This document shows positions 13,893 through 23,440 of a stretch of 64,000 nt of DNA, in pieces. Origin of the DNA: an uncultured Alphaproteobacteria bacterium (lineage in GTDB: Bacteria; Pseudomonadota; Alphaproteobacteria; UBA8366; JADFVY01); contig CAMYKU010000012.1 in NCBI GenBank assembly GCA_947259105.1, positions 32,235 through 96,234 of the forward strand. Reading direction: 5' to 3'. The position numbers and the translations under genes were made by a program. The notes under the pieces were generated by a model. That model did no database searches, was not told where the DNA came from, and worked only from the letters and a program-made list of their open reading frames with translations. How positions within the stretch are numbered: position 1 is the stretch's first letter; every line of letters starts with the position of its first letter.

Positions 13893-14819
13893 TCAAAGGT
13901 TCAATACGCGAACCGGCTGCACCTCTCCGGCGGCATAGCGGCCCAGGGCAACGGGTTTCCCGTCCGCCATGGTCAGCACCGTATCGCCATTTTCCAGTTC
14001 GGCGATGCGGTCCAGATCCGCCTTCCGCAACAGGGAGATAGCCTGCCCGTTCCGCAGACGCCCCGCTTCCAGCTCGGTCACGGCCAGGGCCGGGATGTCG
14101 TCCAGCGCGGTCTCGACCGAGTGCAGATGTGTCGGGGCGGCGGCACATTGCATATTTTCGCCCAGTTCGTCCAGCGAAATCGCATGTTCTTCAGCGAACG
14201 GGCCGACCTGGGTCCGCCGCAGCGCCACCAGATGCCCCGCGGTACCCAGCTCACCGGCCATATCGCGCGCCAGCGCGCGCACATAGGTGCCCTTGCCGCA
14301 GGTCGCCTCGAAAACCGCGTGGTCGGCGTCCGGCATACCGGTCAGCCGCAAATCCCCGATCCAGACGGTCCGCGGCGCCATCGCCGGGGCGGCGCCCGCG
14401 CGGGCAAGGTCGTAGGCGCGGCGGCCGCCGACCCGGATTGCCGAGAACACCGGCGGGACCTGTTCGATCTCGCCGACGAAGCGATCCAGCACGGCCTCGA
14501 CATCCGCCCGGTCCGGTCGCACCTCGCTCCTCGCGGTCACGGCCCCGTCGCGGTCGTCGGTGTCGGTCGCAACACCCCAGCGAACGGTGAAGCGGTAGCG
14601 CTTTTCGCCTTCCTGGAGGTACGGCACGGTCTTGGTCGCCTCGCCCAGCGCGATCGGCAGGAGTCCCGTGGCGAACGGGTCCAGCGTGCCGGCATGACCT
14701 GCCTTCGCCGCCCCGGTCCGCCGCTTGACCGCGGCCACCGCGGCCGTCGAGGTCATGCCTTCCGGTTTGTCCAGCACGATCCAGCCATGGATCGGCAGGC
14801 CCTTGCGCTTACGCGCCAT
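13893..14819 (-). CDS. truB: tRNA pseudouridine-55 synthase
   Basis: Makes pseudouridine 55 in the T-loop of tRNAs. From ATG at 14817-14819 it has 308 residues beginning [19 protein letters not shown]. The catalytic aspartate is in [20 protein letters not shown], and the second conserved region is [20 protein letters not shown]-terminal PUA-like part ends in [21 protein letters not shown] nine codons upstream is possible, but the ATG overlaps the rbfA stop by 11 bases, as expected for coupled genes. Confidence 0.96.
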   Translation of the reverse strand: MARKRKGLPIHGWIVLDKPEGMTSTAAVAAVKRRTGAAKAGHAGTLDPFATGLLPIALGEATKTVPYLQEGEKRYRFTVRWGVATDTDDRDGAVTARSEVRPDRADVEAVLDRFVGEIEQVPPVFSAIRVGGRRAYDLARAGAAPAMAPRTVWIGDLRLTGMPDADHAVFEATCGKGTYVRALARDMAGELGTAGHLVALRRTQVGPFAEEHAISLDELGENMQCAAAPTHLHSVETALDDIPALAVTELEAGRLRNGQAISLLRKADLDRIAELENGDTVLTMADGKPVALGRYAAGEVQPVRVLNL

Positions 14820-15219
14820 CGTCGGTTCCGTCGCGCTTGAGGTCACGGGCGATACCCGGCTGGCGCAGCAGGGATTCGATGCGCTGCGCTTCGTCGAACA
14901 CGCTGTCGAGCTCGAAATGAAGCGATGGCGTATATTTCATCGTGATGCGCCGACCCACCTCGTGGCTCAGGAAGGGCGCCGCACGGTTCAGCGCCGCCAT
15001 CAGCTCCACGGGGTCGGCCGCGCCGCCCAGCGGCATCACGAAGGCCGTGGCGTGGCGCATGTCCGGGCTGGCGCGGACTTCCGATACCGTGATCGACAGG
15101 TCCTTCAGGGCTGGGTCGCGCAGCTCGCCGCGCGCCAGGATCTCGGCCAGCACATGACGCAGTTCCTCGCCGACCCTCAGCTGCCGCTGGCTCGGTGTCC
15201 TGCCCTTGCTTCTGCTCAT
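14809..15219 (-). CDS. rbfA: 30S ribosome-binding factor A
   Basis: Cold-shock assembly factor that helps mature the 5' end of 16S rRNA. The 136 residues begin with a basic leader and then RVGEELRHVLAEILARGELRD, typical of RbfA, followed by ITVSEVRASPDMRHATAFVMPLG and the KH-like LHFELDSVFDEAQRIESLL. It sits between infB and truB in the standard operon order, 162 bp after infB; that gap is filled by a palindromic repeat. Confidence 0.95.
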   Translation of the reverse strand: MSRSKGRTPSQRQLRVGEELRHVLAEILARGELRDPALKDLSITVSEVRASPDMRHATAFVMPLGGAADPVELMAALNRAAPFLSHEVGRRITMKYTPSLHFELDSVFDEAQRIESLLRQPGIARDLKRDGTDDGA

Positions 15220-15222
15220 GGC

Positions 15223-15327
15223 GCGTTATCCGTTTAGTTCGCTCCGGCCCGCTCCCCCACTCGGCCAGCCACAGCGTACGGTACCGTTGGGTGGCCGGGT
15301 GGGGGCGCGGGCCGGAGCCGGCTCCAC
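15223..15327. repeat. palindromic repeat element, family C (copy 1)
   Basis: About 105 bp with long GC-rich arms: GCTCCGGCCCGCTCCCCCAC near the left and its near-complement GTGGGGGCGCGGGCCGGAGC near the right, around a GTACGGTACC centre. A close second copy is at 34687-34790. It lies between infB and rbfA, so it is likely transcribed within the operon as a strong hairpin. Confidence 0.8.
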
Positions 15328-15381
15328 GCAAGTGGATATGTTCTTGACCAACTTCCTTCGGGACGGCGGACGCATCCGGCG

Positions 15382-17883
15382 TCAAAGCGCGCGGGTGATT
15401 TCCTCGACCTCGAAGCACTCGATGACGTCGCCCTGCTTGATGTCGTCGTAATTCTCGAAGGCCATGCCGCATTCGTAGTTGTTCTGCACCTCACGGACCT
15501 CGTCCTTGAAGCGCTTGAGCGTCTTCAGCTTGCCCTCGTGGATCACCACATTGTCGCGCAACAGCCGCACGCCTGCGCCGCGCTTGACGACGCCCTCGGT
15601 GACGTAACACCCCGCGACCTTGCCGACCTTGGTGATATTGAAGACTTCGCGGATCTCCGCGTAACCCAGGAACTTCTCGCGCAACTCCGGCGCCAGCATG
15701 CCGCTGAGCATCGCCTTGATGTCGTCCACTGCGTCGTAGATGATCGAGTAATAGCGGATGTCGACGCCGTCGCGTTTGGCCATCTCGCGCGCCTGCGGAT
15801 TGGCGCGCACGTTGAAGGCGATGATCAGGCCGCCCGACGCCCGCGCGAGCGTCACGTCGGATTCCGTAATTCCGCCGACCGCGCTGTGCAGCATCCGCAC
15901 CTTGACCTCATCCGTCGACAGCTTGTCGAACGATGCCGCAATGGCCTCGACCGAGCCCTGGGCATCCGCCTTCACCACCACGGGGAGCTCGCTGGCAGTC
16001 CCCTCCTTGATCTGCGTGAACATCTGCTCCAGCGTGCCGCGCGCCGTTGCCACGCTGCGTTTTTCGCGCTGAATGCGTTGGCGGTAATCGGCGATCTCAC
16101 GCGCACGCGCCTCGTCGGCGACGACGACAAAGTCGTCGCCGGCGTCGGGAGTCCCCTGGAAGCCCAGAACCTCGACCGGCATCGACGGCCCTGCGTCCTC
16201 GACGCTGCGGCCGTGATCGTCCATCAGGGCGCGGACACGGCCCCATTCGGCGCCGGCGATGAAGACGTCGCCGACATTGAGAGTCCCGCGCTGCACCAGA
16301 ACCGTCGCCACCGAACCGCGGCCACGTTCCTGGCGCGCCTCGACCACCGTTCCCTGCGCGCTCCGCTTCCGATTGGCCTTGAGTTCGAGAATTTCCGACT
16401 GCAGCAGGATGGCTTCCTCGAGCTTGTCGAGGTTGGTCTTCTTGACGGCCGAGACCTCGACGTCGAGAACCTCGCCGCCCATACTTTCCACGACGACCTC
16501 ATGCTGCAGCAACTCGTTGCGGACGCGGCCGGGGTCGGCGTCTGGTTTGTCCATCTTGTTGATGGCGATGATCATCGGCACCTTGGCTGCCTGCGCGTGC
16601 CGGATGGCCTCGATCGTCTGCGGCTGGACGCCGTCGTCGGCGGCGACCACCAGCACGACGATATCGGTTGCCTGGGCGCCGCGGGCACGCATGTTCGTGA
16701 ACGCTTCGTGGCCCGGGGTATCGAGGAACGTGATCTGATGGCCGTCGGACAGCGAGACCCGGTAAGCGCCGATATGCTGGGTTATGCCGCCGGCCTCGCC
16801 GGCCACGACGTCGGTTTCGCGCAACGCGTCGAGCAGCGATGTCTTGCCGTGGTCGACATGGCCCATGACGGTGACAACCGGCGCGCGCGACGTCAATTCC
16901 TCGGTCTTGTCCTCGACGCCCTTGATGCCGATCTCGACATCCGCCTCGGACACCCGCTTGATTTTATGGCCGAACTCGTTCACCACCAACTCCGCAGTAT
17001 CGGCATCGATGGATTCGTTGATCGTCACCATCACGCCCAGTTTCATCAGCGTCTTGACCACCTCGGCGCCGCGCGTGGCCATTCGGTTGGCCAGGTCGGA
17101 AACCGCAATCATCTCGGGAACCACGATCTCGCGGACCATCTTTTTCTTTGGCTGGTCCGCGTCGGCGGCCCGCTGGCGCTGCTTTTCCTTCTCGCGGGCG
17201 CGCCGCAACGCGGCAACGCTGCGTCCGCGCTGGAGCTCGTCGTCGCCGTCGAGCGCCTGGGCGATCGTCAGCTTGCCCGCGCGCCGGCGCGGCTCCTGCC
17301 GCGTGCGGGCCGGCGCGGGCTTCTCCACTTTCTGCCTGGCGCGCTTGGACGCCGGCTCTTCAGCCTCCTGTACCTTGACAACGGACTCGACGACCGGCGG
17401 CTCTGCCGCCTTGTCGCGGGCCGCTTCTTCTTCTACGCGGCTCTTCGCCGCCGCCGCCTCGGCGAGATTGCGGGCCGCCTCTTCCTCGGCGGCGCGGCGC
17501 AGGGCGTCCTCCTGGGCCAGGCGCCGCGCGGTTTCATCCGCCTCGCGCTTGGACAGGAGGTCGCGCTTGCGTTCCTCGTCGGCCACGGCGCCCTCGAGCG
17601 CACGGATCCGCGCCGCCCGTTCCTTTTCGGTCAGGTCGTGCGCTTCCTGCGCGGCATCGGGCGCCGGCATCTTCAGGTCCGGACCGGGCTTTTCGACCGC
17701 CTTCATGCCGCCGCCAGCTTCGCGCTCGAAGGTCCGCTTCTTTTTGACCTCGACTTCAACCGTCTTGGTCCGGCCGTGGCTGAAGCTCTGGCGAACCTGC
17801 CCACCCTCGACTGTCTTCTTCAGTTCGAGACGACCCGGCTTGCGCAGCGTCAGCTTGCTTTCTTTTTCTTTCCGCTCACTCAT
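15382..17883 (-). CDS. infB: translation initiation factor IF-2
   Basis: GTPase that brings fMet-tRNA to the 30S subunit and promotes subunit joining. The 833 residues start with the IF-2-associated domain ([20 protein letters not shown]). A charged Ala/Glu/Arg-rich coiled linker to about residue 230 follows, then the IF2_N domain. The G domain from about residue 338 shows [23 protein letters not shown] and NKMDKPDAD, and domains C1/C2 end in [17 protein letters not shown]. The length is normal. rnpM lies 21 bp upstream. Confidence 0.98.
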   Translation of the reverse strand: MSERKEKESKLTLRKPGRLELKKTVEGGQVRQSFSHGRTKTVEVEVKKKRTFEREAGGGMKAVEKPGPDLKMPAPDAAQEAHDLTEKERAARIRALEGAVADEERKRDLLSKREADETARRLAQEDALRRAAEEEAARNLAEAAAAKSRVEEEAARDKAAEPPVVESVVKVQEAEEPASKRARQKVEKPAPARTRQEPRRRAGKLTIAQALDGDDELQRGRSVAALRRAREKEKQRQRAADADQPKKKMVREIVVPEMIAVSDLANRMATRGAEVVKTLMKLGVMVTINESIDADTAELVVNEFGHKIKRVSEADVEIGIKGVEDKTEELTSRAPVVTVMGHVDHGKTSLLDALRETDVVAGEAGGITQHIGAYRVSLSDGHQITFLDTPGHEAFTNMRARGAQATDIVVLVVAADDGVQPQTIEAIRHAQAAKVPMIIAINKMDKPDADPGRVRNELLQHEVVVESMGGEVLDVEVSAVKKTNLDKLEEAILLQSEILELKANRKRSAQGTVVEARQERGRGSVATVLVQRGTLNVGDVFIAGAEWGRVRALMDDHGRSVEDAGPSMPVEVLGFQGTPDAGDDFVVVADEARAREIADYRQRIQREKRSVATARGTLEQMFTQIKEGTASELPVVVKADAQGSVEAIAASFDKLSTDEVKVRMLHSAVGGITESDVTLARASGGLIIAFNVRANPQAREMAKRDGVDIRYYSIIYDAVDDIKAMLSGMLAPELREKFLGYAEIREVFNITKVGKVAGCYVTEGVVKRGAGVRLLRDNVVIHEGKLKTLKRFKDEVREVQNNYECGMAFENYDDIKQGDVIECFEVEEITRAL

Positions 17884-17904
17884 TCTTATCCTCGTTCACG
17901 GCCA

Positions 17905-18519
17905 TTATGCACGAAAACCCTTCAGTCTCCGCGCCTCAACCTGGAGCCTGCCGGCCAGCGCACCGTGCGACAGGGCGGCATGAACCGTCCTTTCACGACC
18001 GAACGCGCGGCCCAGCTCGTCTGCCTCCAGGCAATCCACGACGGGCAGGTCCGGCGCAACGGCACGCAGCTTTTCACACCCGTCCTCCGCACCGTCCCTT
18101 GCCGCCAGCAATACGGCGCCGCGCCCCTGCCGGAGCATGGCGCGGACCTTCTCGAATCCGGCCAACGCCTGCCCGGCGCGGCGCGCCAGCCCGATCAACT
18201 CGACGCAGCGGGACGCCAGCAATGTCTCGATTTGGTCGTCGAGGCCCTCGTCGATCTGCAGTGCCCGCCGCGCCGCCCGTTCGAACAGCTTGCGGGCACG
18301 AGCCCTCTTAACGCTATCCCGGTCCGGGCTCAACCATATTCCGCGGCCCGGCAAGCGTCCGGCAATGTCCGGGGTCAGCCGGCCCTCGGCATCGACCACG
18401 AAGCGCAGCAACTCGTCGCGCGGACGCACCTCGCCCGTGACGATACAGCGGCGGTGCGCCGTCTGCCCCTCGCGGGGCGCCGCATTACGCGGCGTATCAT
18501 GGCGAAGACCTGCCTGCAT
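17905..18519 (-). CDS. rnpM: RNase P modulator / YlxR-L7Ae family protein
   Basis: The 204 residues combine an N-terminal DUF448 (YlxR) domain, with [19 protein letters not shown] and [13 protein letters not shown], and a C-terminal L7Ae-like RNA-binding part ([18 protein letters not shown]). YlxR has been described elsewhere as a modulator of RNase P; the two-domain form is common in alphaproteobacteria. Its place between nusA and infB is the standard one. The exact role in this lineage is inferred. Confidence 0.88.
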   Translation of the reverse strand: MQAGLRHDTPRNAAPREGQTAHRRCIVTGEVRPRDELLRFVVDAEGRLTPDIAGRLPGRGIWLSPDRDSVKRARARKLFERAARRALQIDEGLDDQIETLLASRCVELIGLARRAGQALAGFEKVRAMLRQGRGAVLLAARDGAEDGCEKLRAVAPDLPVVDCLEADELGRAFGRERTVHAALSHGALAGRLQVEARRLKGFRA

Positions 18520-18544
18520 TCCGTATCATCCTCCGCGCCATCGC

Positions 18545-20143
18545 TCAGGCGTCCACACTGTCGGCGGCCTCTTCGCCTTCGAGTGCGGTTTCCGGTTCGG
18601 CGTTCGCCGCGGCCAGCTCCTCCGCGGTGAACCAGCCGGCTGCAACGCGTGCGGCCATGATCAATTCGTTCGCTTCGGCCCCGGACAGGTCGAACCCGCG
18701 AAGAATGGCTTCTTCGCCGAATATCAGCTCATCGGAGGCAAGGTCCGCAAACTCCTCCACCGTCTTGATCGACGCCTCGCCGAGCGCCACGAGCATACCC
18801 GCGCTGAGGCCCGGGATTTCGGCCAGGGCATCCTCGACGCCGAGCTCGCGGCGGCGCTGCATCAGCCGTTCGGCTTCCTCCTCGAGATACTGGCCGGCGC
18901 GCGCGCGCAACTCGGCAGCGACCTCTTCGTCGAAACCCTCGATTTCGGTCAGGTCCTCGATCGGCACATAGGCGATCTCCTCAAGCGAGGAGAATCCTTC
19001 GGTGACCAGCAGGTGGGCGATGACGTCGTCGACATCGAGGGCGTCGATGAACCGCTGGCTGCGCTCGTGGAACTCGGCCTGGCGCCGTTCCGATTCCTGC
19101 TCTTCGGTCAGGATGTCGATATCCCAGCCGGTCAGCATCGAGGCGAGGCGCACGTTCTGCCCGCGCCGGCCGATGGCCAGGCTGAGTTGATCGTCGGGCA
19201 CGACGACCTCGATCTTGCGCGCATCCTCGTCGAGCACCACCTTCGCGACCTCGGCCGGGGCCAGCGCATTGACAACAAACGTGGCGGGGTCCGGCGACCA
19301 CGGGATGATGTCGATCTTTTCCCCCTGGAGTTCCGCGACCACCGCCTGAACGCGGCTGCCGCGCATGCCGACGCAGGCGCCGACCGGGTCGATGCTGCTG
19401 TCGTTCGAGATCACCGCGATCTTGGCGCGGCTGCCGGGGTCGCGGGCGACCGACCGGATTTCGATAATGCTGTCGTAGATCTCCGGCACCTCCTGGGCAA
19501 ACAGCTTTGCCAGGAATTCCGGATGACTGCGCGACAAAAAGATCTGCGGGCCGCGCTGCTCGCGCCGGACGTCGTAAATGTAGGCGCGCACGCGGTCGCC
19601 GCGGCGGAAGCTCTCGCGCGGCAGGACCTCGTCGCGGCGCAGCACCGCCTCGGCCCGGCCCAGATCGACCGTCACCGTGCCGAACTCGAAGCGCTTGACG
19701 AGCCCGTTGACGATCTCGCCCGCGCGGTCCTTGTATTCTTCGTACTGGCGCTCGCGTTCGGCCTCGCGCACTTTCTGGACGATGACCTGCTTCGCGGTCT
19801 GCGCGGCGATCCTGCCGAAGTCGATCGGCGGCAGCGGATCGACCAGGAACTCGCCGATTTCCGCGTCCCGCTTGATGCGTTTCGCCTGCTCGACCGTCAT
19901 CTGGGTCATCTCGTTTTCGATTTCCTCGACGACTTCGGTATAGCGGGCAAGGTCGATTCCGCCGGTCGACCGGTCGATATGGGCGCGGATGTCGTGCTCG
20001 TGGCCGTATTTCGACCGGCCGGCCTTCTGGATCGCCTGCTCCATGGCCTCCAGCACCTGCTCGCGTTCGATTCCCTTGTCGCGGGCCACGGCGTCGGCAA
20101 CGGCCAGCAGTTCGACATGCATCTGCGTTTGCGTCATCGTCAT
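18545..20143 (-). CDS. nusA: transcription elongation/termination factor NusA
   Basis: Binds RNA polymerase and nascent RNA to modulate pausing, termination and antitermination. From ATG at 20141-20143 it has 532 residues: the N-terminal domain (LLAVADAVARDKGIEREQVL), an S1 domain, and two KH domains (VGACVGMRGSRVQAVVAEL and SLAIGRRGQNVRLASMLTG). Helix-hairpin-helix-like C-terminal repeats follow, ending in an acidic tail. The frame stays open upstream, but the chosen ATG pair fits the family start and begins 10 bp after the rimP stop. Confidence 0.97.
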   Translation of the reverse strand: MTMTQTQMHVELLAVADAVARDKGIEREQVLEAMEQAIQKAGRSKYGHEHDIRAHIDRSTGGIDLARYTEVVEEIENEMTQMTVEQAKRIKRDAEIGEFLVDPLPPIDFGRIAAQTAKQVIVQKVREAERERQYEEYKDRAGEIVNGLVKRFEFGTVTVDLGRAEAVLRRDEVLPRESFRRGDRVRAYIYDVRREQRGPQIFLSRSHPEFLAKLFAQEVPEIYDSIIEIRSVARDPGSRAKIAVISNDSSIDPVGACVGMRGSRVQAVVAELQGEKIDIIPWSPDPATFVVNALAPAEVAKVVLDEDARKIEVVVPDDQLSLAIGRRGQNVRLASMLTGWDIDILTEEQESERRQAEFHERSQRFIDALDVDDVIAHLLVTEGFSSLEEIAYVPIEDLTEIEGFDEEVAAELRARAGQYLEEEAERLMQRRRELGVEDALAEIPGLSAGMLVALGEASIKTVEEFADLASDELIFGEEAILRGFDLSGAEANELIMAARVAAGWFTAEELAAANAEPETALEGEEAADSVDA

Positions 20144-20153
20144 CACTCTCGCT

Positions 20154-20660
20154 TCACCTGGCCGTCTCCGCGGCGGCCAGTAAATCATCCGTCAGCACCA
20201 GTTTGGCCTGGTGAATATCGTCAACCGGAAGGACGACATCCCCGTCCTTCGTCGTCAGGCGTACCGAGTTCCCGTCCATCCCCGCAAGACGGCCGCGGAA
20301 GCGGCGGCGACCGTCGATCGCGCCATGCGTTTCGATCTTCGCCTCAAAGCCCGCGAAGCGCTCGAAATCCCGGGGCCGGACCAGCGGCCGATCGATCCCG
20401 GGCGAGCTGACTTCCAGCGTATAGGTCCCGCTGATCGGATCCTCGACATCCAGGATCGCCGATACGGTATGGCTGATCGCGGCGCAATCATCCACCGTCA
20501 TGCCGGATTCGTCGCTGCGCTCCGCCATGATCTGGAGGATCGGCCGGGCGCCGCCCGACAGGTGTACGCGCACCAGCGCAAAACCCAGCTCTGTGAGCGC
20601 CGGCGCAATCATTTTTTCGATCCGTCGGATCGGCTCCATCGGCATTTCGGCCTTCCGCAT
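20154..20660 (-). CDS. rimP: ribosome maturation factor RimP
   Basis: Needed for 30S subunit maturation. The 168 residues contain the RimP N-domain (IAPALTELGFALVRVHLSGG), the conserved YTLEVSSPGIDRPLVRPRDF signature and a C-terminal SH3-like part (GRLAGMDGNSVRLTTKDG). Starts at residues 6 and 8 (MPM) are alternatives. It heads the nusA-infB operon and is preceded, only about 10 bases before the start codon, by a terminator-like hairpin. Confidence 0.95.
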   Translation of the reverse strand: MRKAEMPMEPIRRIEKMIAPALTELGFALVRVHLSGGARPILQIMAERSDESGMTVDDCAAISHTVSAILDVEDPISGTYTLEVSSPGIDRPLVRPRDFERFAGFEAKIETHGAIDGRRRFRGRLAGMDGNSVRLTTKDGDVVLPVDDIHQAKLVLTDDLLAAAETAR

Positions 20661-20668
20661 CCGGAACT

Positions 20669-20695
20669 AAAAAGGGCGGGCCCACGGGCCCACCC
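20669..20695 (-). terminator. terminator/attenuator just upstream of rimP
   Basis: On the minus strand GGGTGGGCCC, GT, GGGCCCGCCC is followed by TTTTTA, a 10-bp stem with one G-U pair. It ends nine bases before the rimP start codon and lies downstream of a candidate promoter (20744-20772) and a second hairpin (20706-20722). The arrangement looks like a leader with an attenuator, though it could simply end the trmB transcript. Confidence 0.7.
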
Positions 20696-20743
20696 ACTTG
20701 CTGTCGGTCGTACAAGACGACCGTATGGGATTTGTTGCGCTGT

Positions 20744-20772
20744 TATTTAGGGCAAAATCGCCCCGATTACAA
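20744..20772 (-). promoter_or_regulatory. candidate promoter of the rimP-nusA operon
   Basis: On the minus strand TTGTAA (20772-20767) and TAAATA (20749-20744) are 17 bp apart. Transcription from about 20737 would give a leader of some 77 nt containing the hairpin 20706-20722 and the terminator 20669-20695. Confidence 0.5.
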
Positions 20773-20816
20773 GGGTGAACCGCATTGCCGGCACGTCACG
20801 GGGCCACGGTGGCCCG

Positions 20817-21509
20817 TCATTTCCGCGGGCGCCTGCGGAATGTCAGATAGACGCAGGTCTCGCCCCGGGCCAGCGCCTTCGCCTCATAGCGGGTCTGCGG
20901 CCAGTCACCGGGCCGCGACCGCCAGTCGTCCGGCCCCTGCGCCAACCATTCGAACGCGCCGTGACCGGTGATATGGAACAGCATCCAGCGGACCAGCCGC
21001 ATCTGGTCGCTGGCCAGCCGCAGCTCCGCTCCGTCCTTCATGATCCGCGCAAGGCCGGGAAGATTGTCCGGGCCGATGAAGCGGCGACGGTGATGGCGCT
21101 GTTTGGGCCAGGGGTCGGCGAACAGCACGAACACGCGGCCAACCGATGCGTCCGGCAGCGCGTCGATCAGGTCGCGCGCATCGTCGGGATGGATGCGGAT
21201 GTTCCGGATGTCGTCGCGGTCGATCTCGCTGAGCAGCCGGCCGACGCCGTTGATGAAGGGCTCGCAGCCCAGCATGCCGACAGCGGGGTGCGCCCGGCCC
21301 TGCGCCGCCACGTGCTCGCCGCCTCCAAAGCCGACCTCAAGCCAGATATCGTCGACCGGAAAGCCGAAGACCGCCACGGGGTCGATTCGCCCGCACGACA
21401 CGTCGATGCGGAGTTTCGGCAGCAATTCCTCGAACAGCCGGCGCCGTCCGGGCCGCAGCACGCGGCCCCTTCGCCTGCCGTAGAAAACGCGTTTCCGTCC
21501 GTCCGTCAG
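20817..21509 (-). CDS. trmB: tRNA (guanine-N7)-methyltransferase
   Basis: SAM-dependent enzyme that makes m7G46 in tRNA. The conserved body runs from FYGRRRGRVLRPGRRRLFEEL through the SAM site EVGFGGGEH to FADPWPKQRHHRRRF and ASDQMRLVRWML, all TrmB hallmarks. The expected start position carries no ATG, GTG or TTG: the codon aligned with the usual initiator (before TDGRKR) is CTG at 21507-21509, giving 230 residues. The frame remains open upstream into metK, so an internal start there (ATG at about 21629) is the alternative. It lies 10 bp behind metK. Confidence 0.85.
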   Translation of the reverse strand: MTDGRKRVFYGRRRGRVLRPGRRRLFEELLPKLRIDVSCGRIDPVAVFGFPVDDIWLEVGFGGGEHVAAQGRAHPAVGMLGCEPFINGVGRLLSEIDRDDIRNIRIHPDDARDLIDALPDASVGRVFVLFADPWPKQRHHRRRFIGPDNLPGLARIMKDGAELRLASDQMRLVRWMLFHITGHGAFEWLAQGPDDWRSRPGDWPQTRYEAKALARGETCVYLTFRRRPRK

Positions 21510-21519
21510 GATTGGCGGC

Positions 21520-22689
21520 CTAGCCCAGCGCTGTACGCAGCGGCTCGACCAGATCCGTCCGCTCCCACGAAAACCCGCCGTCGGGCTCCGGTTCACGCCC
21601 GAAATGACCGTAGGCCGAGGTGCGCGCATATATCGGCCGGCTGAGCTCGAGATGTTCGCGGATGCCGCGCGGGCTGAGATCCATGTGCTGCTGCAGGACA
21701 TCGGACAGACGATCCTCGTCGACCCGGCCGGTCCCGTAGGTGTCGACATAGACCGACAGGGGCCGGGAGACTCCGATGGCGTAGGCGACCTGGATCGCAC
21801 AGCGGCTGGCGAGTCCGGCGGCCACGACATTCTTCGCTAGATACCGGGCCGCGTAGGCCGCCGAGCGGTCGACCTTGGTCGGGTCCTTGCCGGAAAACGC
21901 GCCGCCGCCGTGCGGAGCGGCGCCACCATATGTGTCGACAATGATCTTGCGGCCGGTCAGCCCGCAATCGCCGTCGGGGCCGCCGATGACGAAACGGCCG
22001 GTCGGGTTGACGTAGAAGTTCTCTTCGGCGCACATCCAGCCTTTCGGCAGTACGTTGACCACATGGGGACGGACGATCTCGCGGACCTCGTCCTGTTCCA
22101 TCGCTTCCGAATGCTGGGTGGACACGACGATGGCGGCGGCGCGAACCGGCTTGCCGTCCTCATAGGCCAGCGTTACCTGGCCCTTGGAATCGGGACCCAG
22201 CCCCGGTGCGGCGCCGGAATGACGCGCTTCCGCCAGGCTGTGCAGGATCGCGTGGCTGTAGAAGATCGGCGCCGGCATCAGCGCCGGCGTTTCCTCGCAG
22301 GCGTAGCCGAACATCAGCCCCTGGTCGCCCGCGCCTTCGTCCTTGTTGCCGGCCGCATCGACGCCGACCGCAATATCGCTCGACTGCTCGTGCACATAGC
22401 ACTCGACCGCCAACTTCTGCCAGTGGAACCCCTCCTGCTCGTAGCCGATCTCCTTGACGGCCTTGCGCGCGACATCTTCAAGATGCTCGCGCGTGATGGC
22501 GCTGGGACCCCGGACTTCGCCGGCCAGAATGACGCGGTTGGTGGTGGACAGGGTTTCGACGGCGACCCGTGCCTGGGGATCGGCCCCCAGATAGGTATCG
22601 ACGATGGCGTCCGAAATCCGGTCGCACACCTTGTCCGGATGTCCCTCCGAGACGGATTCGCTTGTAAAAACAAAGTTCTTTCTGGCCAC
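21520..22689 (-). CDS. metK: S-adenosylmethionine synthetase
   Basis: Makes SAM from methionine and ATP, the methyl donor for TrmB and other enzymes here. From GTG at 22687-22689 (AAGGGGGA a few bases upstream) it has 389 residues, the family length, beginning [20 protein letters not shown]. Further hallmarks are [13 protein letters not shown] and the phosphate-binding [19 protein letters not shown]. Longer starts exist (ATG at 22710) but add residues not expected. A sigma-70-like promoter lies about 100 bp upstream. No known SAM riboswitch fold was recognised in the leader. Confidence 0.97.
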   Translation of the reverse strand: MARKNFVFTSESVSEGHPDKVCDRISDAIVDTYLGADPQARVAVETLSTTNRVILAGEVRGPSAITREHLEDVARKAVKEIGYEQEGFHWQKLAVECYVHEQSSDIAVGVDAAGNKDEGAGDQGLMFGYACEETPALMPAPIFYSHAILHSLAEARHSGAAPGLGPDSKGQVTLAYEDGKPVRAAAIVVSTQHSEAMEQDEVREIVRPHVVNVLPKGWMCAEENFYVNPTGRFVIGGPDGDCGLTGRKIIVDTYGGAAPHGGGAFSGKDPTKVDRSAAYAARYLAKNVVAAGLASRCAIQVAYAIGVSRPLSVYVDTYGTGRVDEDRLSDVLQQHMDLSPRGIREHLELSRPIYARTSAYGHFGREPEPDGGFSWERTDLVEPLRTALG

Positions 22690-22785
22690 TGGTCCCCCTT
22701 CCGGAAACATACCGGAGAAACAGATGATAGCGGCGCGCCGCCACATTACGGCGCACCCCGTCACGCCCGCAGCGGGCGGGGACGA

Positions 22786-22814
22786 CTAATGACGTGCTAA
22801 TCGGGGAACGTCAA
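22786..22814 (-). promoter_or_regulatory. candidate promoter of metK
   Basis: On the minus strand TTGACG (22814-22809) is followed after 17 bp by CATTAG (22791-22786). It lies just after the terminator hairpin of the upstream regulator gene and leaves a leader of about 90 nt before metK. Confidence 0.5.
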
Positions 22815-22823
22815 GAACAATGC

Positions 22824-22849
22824 CTGCGCCGGCACTTTTCCCGGCGCAG
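22824..22849 (-). terminator. hairpin terminator after the praR-like gene
   Basis: CTGCGCCGG pairs perfectly with CCGGCGCAG (9 bp) around an 8-base loop, followed on the minus strand by the moderately T-rich GCATTGTTCTTG. It starts 18 bp after the regulator's stop. Confidence 0.6.
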
Positions 22850-22866
22850 ACGTGCTCGCAACTGCC

Positions 22867-23313
22867 TCAGCTGCTGCTGGCGGCGGCTAGACTCTTGGCA
22901 AGATCGAACAGGCGCTTGCGGACCGTCGGTTCCTTGATCCTGTAATAGGCTCGAACCAGTTCGAGCGTCTCGCGCTTGGCCAACGGATCTGCCGAAAACT
23001 CTTCCTGAATCCGCTCCGCAAGGCCGGCCGACGCCTTGCCGCCCTTGCCGGAAATCTCCGGCGGCATGTCCTCGAAGAAAAACGAAACCGGCACGTCCAG
23101 TACGCGTGACAGGTGGTACAGGCGGCTCGCGCCGATCCGGTTCGCGCCTCTCTCATATTTCTGAATCTGCTGGAAAGTCAGGCCGACCGCTTCACCGAGT
23201 TTCTCCTGGCTGAGGCCGAGGAGGGTGCGGCGAAGCCGGACCCGGCTTCCGACGTGGATGTCGACCGGATTAGGCTTTCCTGTCCGACTTACTGGTTGTT
23301 TGTGTTCTGGCAT
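22867..23313 (-). CDS. praR: XRE-family regulator, PraR-like
   Basis: DNA-binding repressor of the Cro/CI (XRE) type. The 148 residues begin with a short tail and then NPVDIHVGSRVRLRRTLLG. The helix-turn-helix LSQEKLGEAVGLTFQQIQKY follows, then GANRIGASRLYHLSRVLDVP and SFFFEDMP. This layout matches rhizobial PraR, a quorum-sensing and attachment regulator, and the location between lnt and metK matches too. The C-terminal about 60 residues are Lys/Glu-rich helices. The targets in this organism are unknown; the symbol rests on family resemblance and synteny. Confidence 0.75.
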   Translation of the reverse strand: MPEHKQPVSRTGKPNPVDIHVGSRVRLRRTLLGLSQEKLGEAVGLTFQQIQKYERGANRIGASRLYHLSRVLDVPVSFFFEDMPPEISGKGGKASAGLAERIQEEFSADPLAKRETLELVRAYYRIKEPTVRKRLFDLAKSLAAASSS

Positions 23314-23440
23314 GACCTACAGTCCGGTTCTGCTGCTGTCTGACAATGTGCATCGTGCTTGAATGTACGGCATTCTTAAAGCATACAAACGTATTCAGTC
23401 AAGGACAGAGGCTGTTTGAAAAATGTGTTTTACAGTGCCA

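Noticed and set aside
15538..18630. A 1030-codon plus-strand open frame opposite infB and rnpM
   Set aside because: Composition is an antisense artefact (His/Arg/Leu-rich, no motif), and infB is unambiguous on the other strand.
22690..22866. SAM-responsive riboswitch in the metK leader
   Set aside because: The leader has a terminator of the previous gene and a small GC hairpin, but I could not match a known SAM riboswitch core; a covariance-model search would decide.
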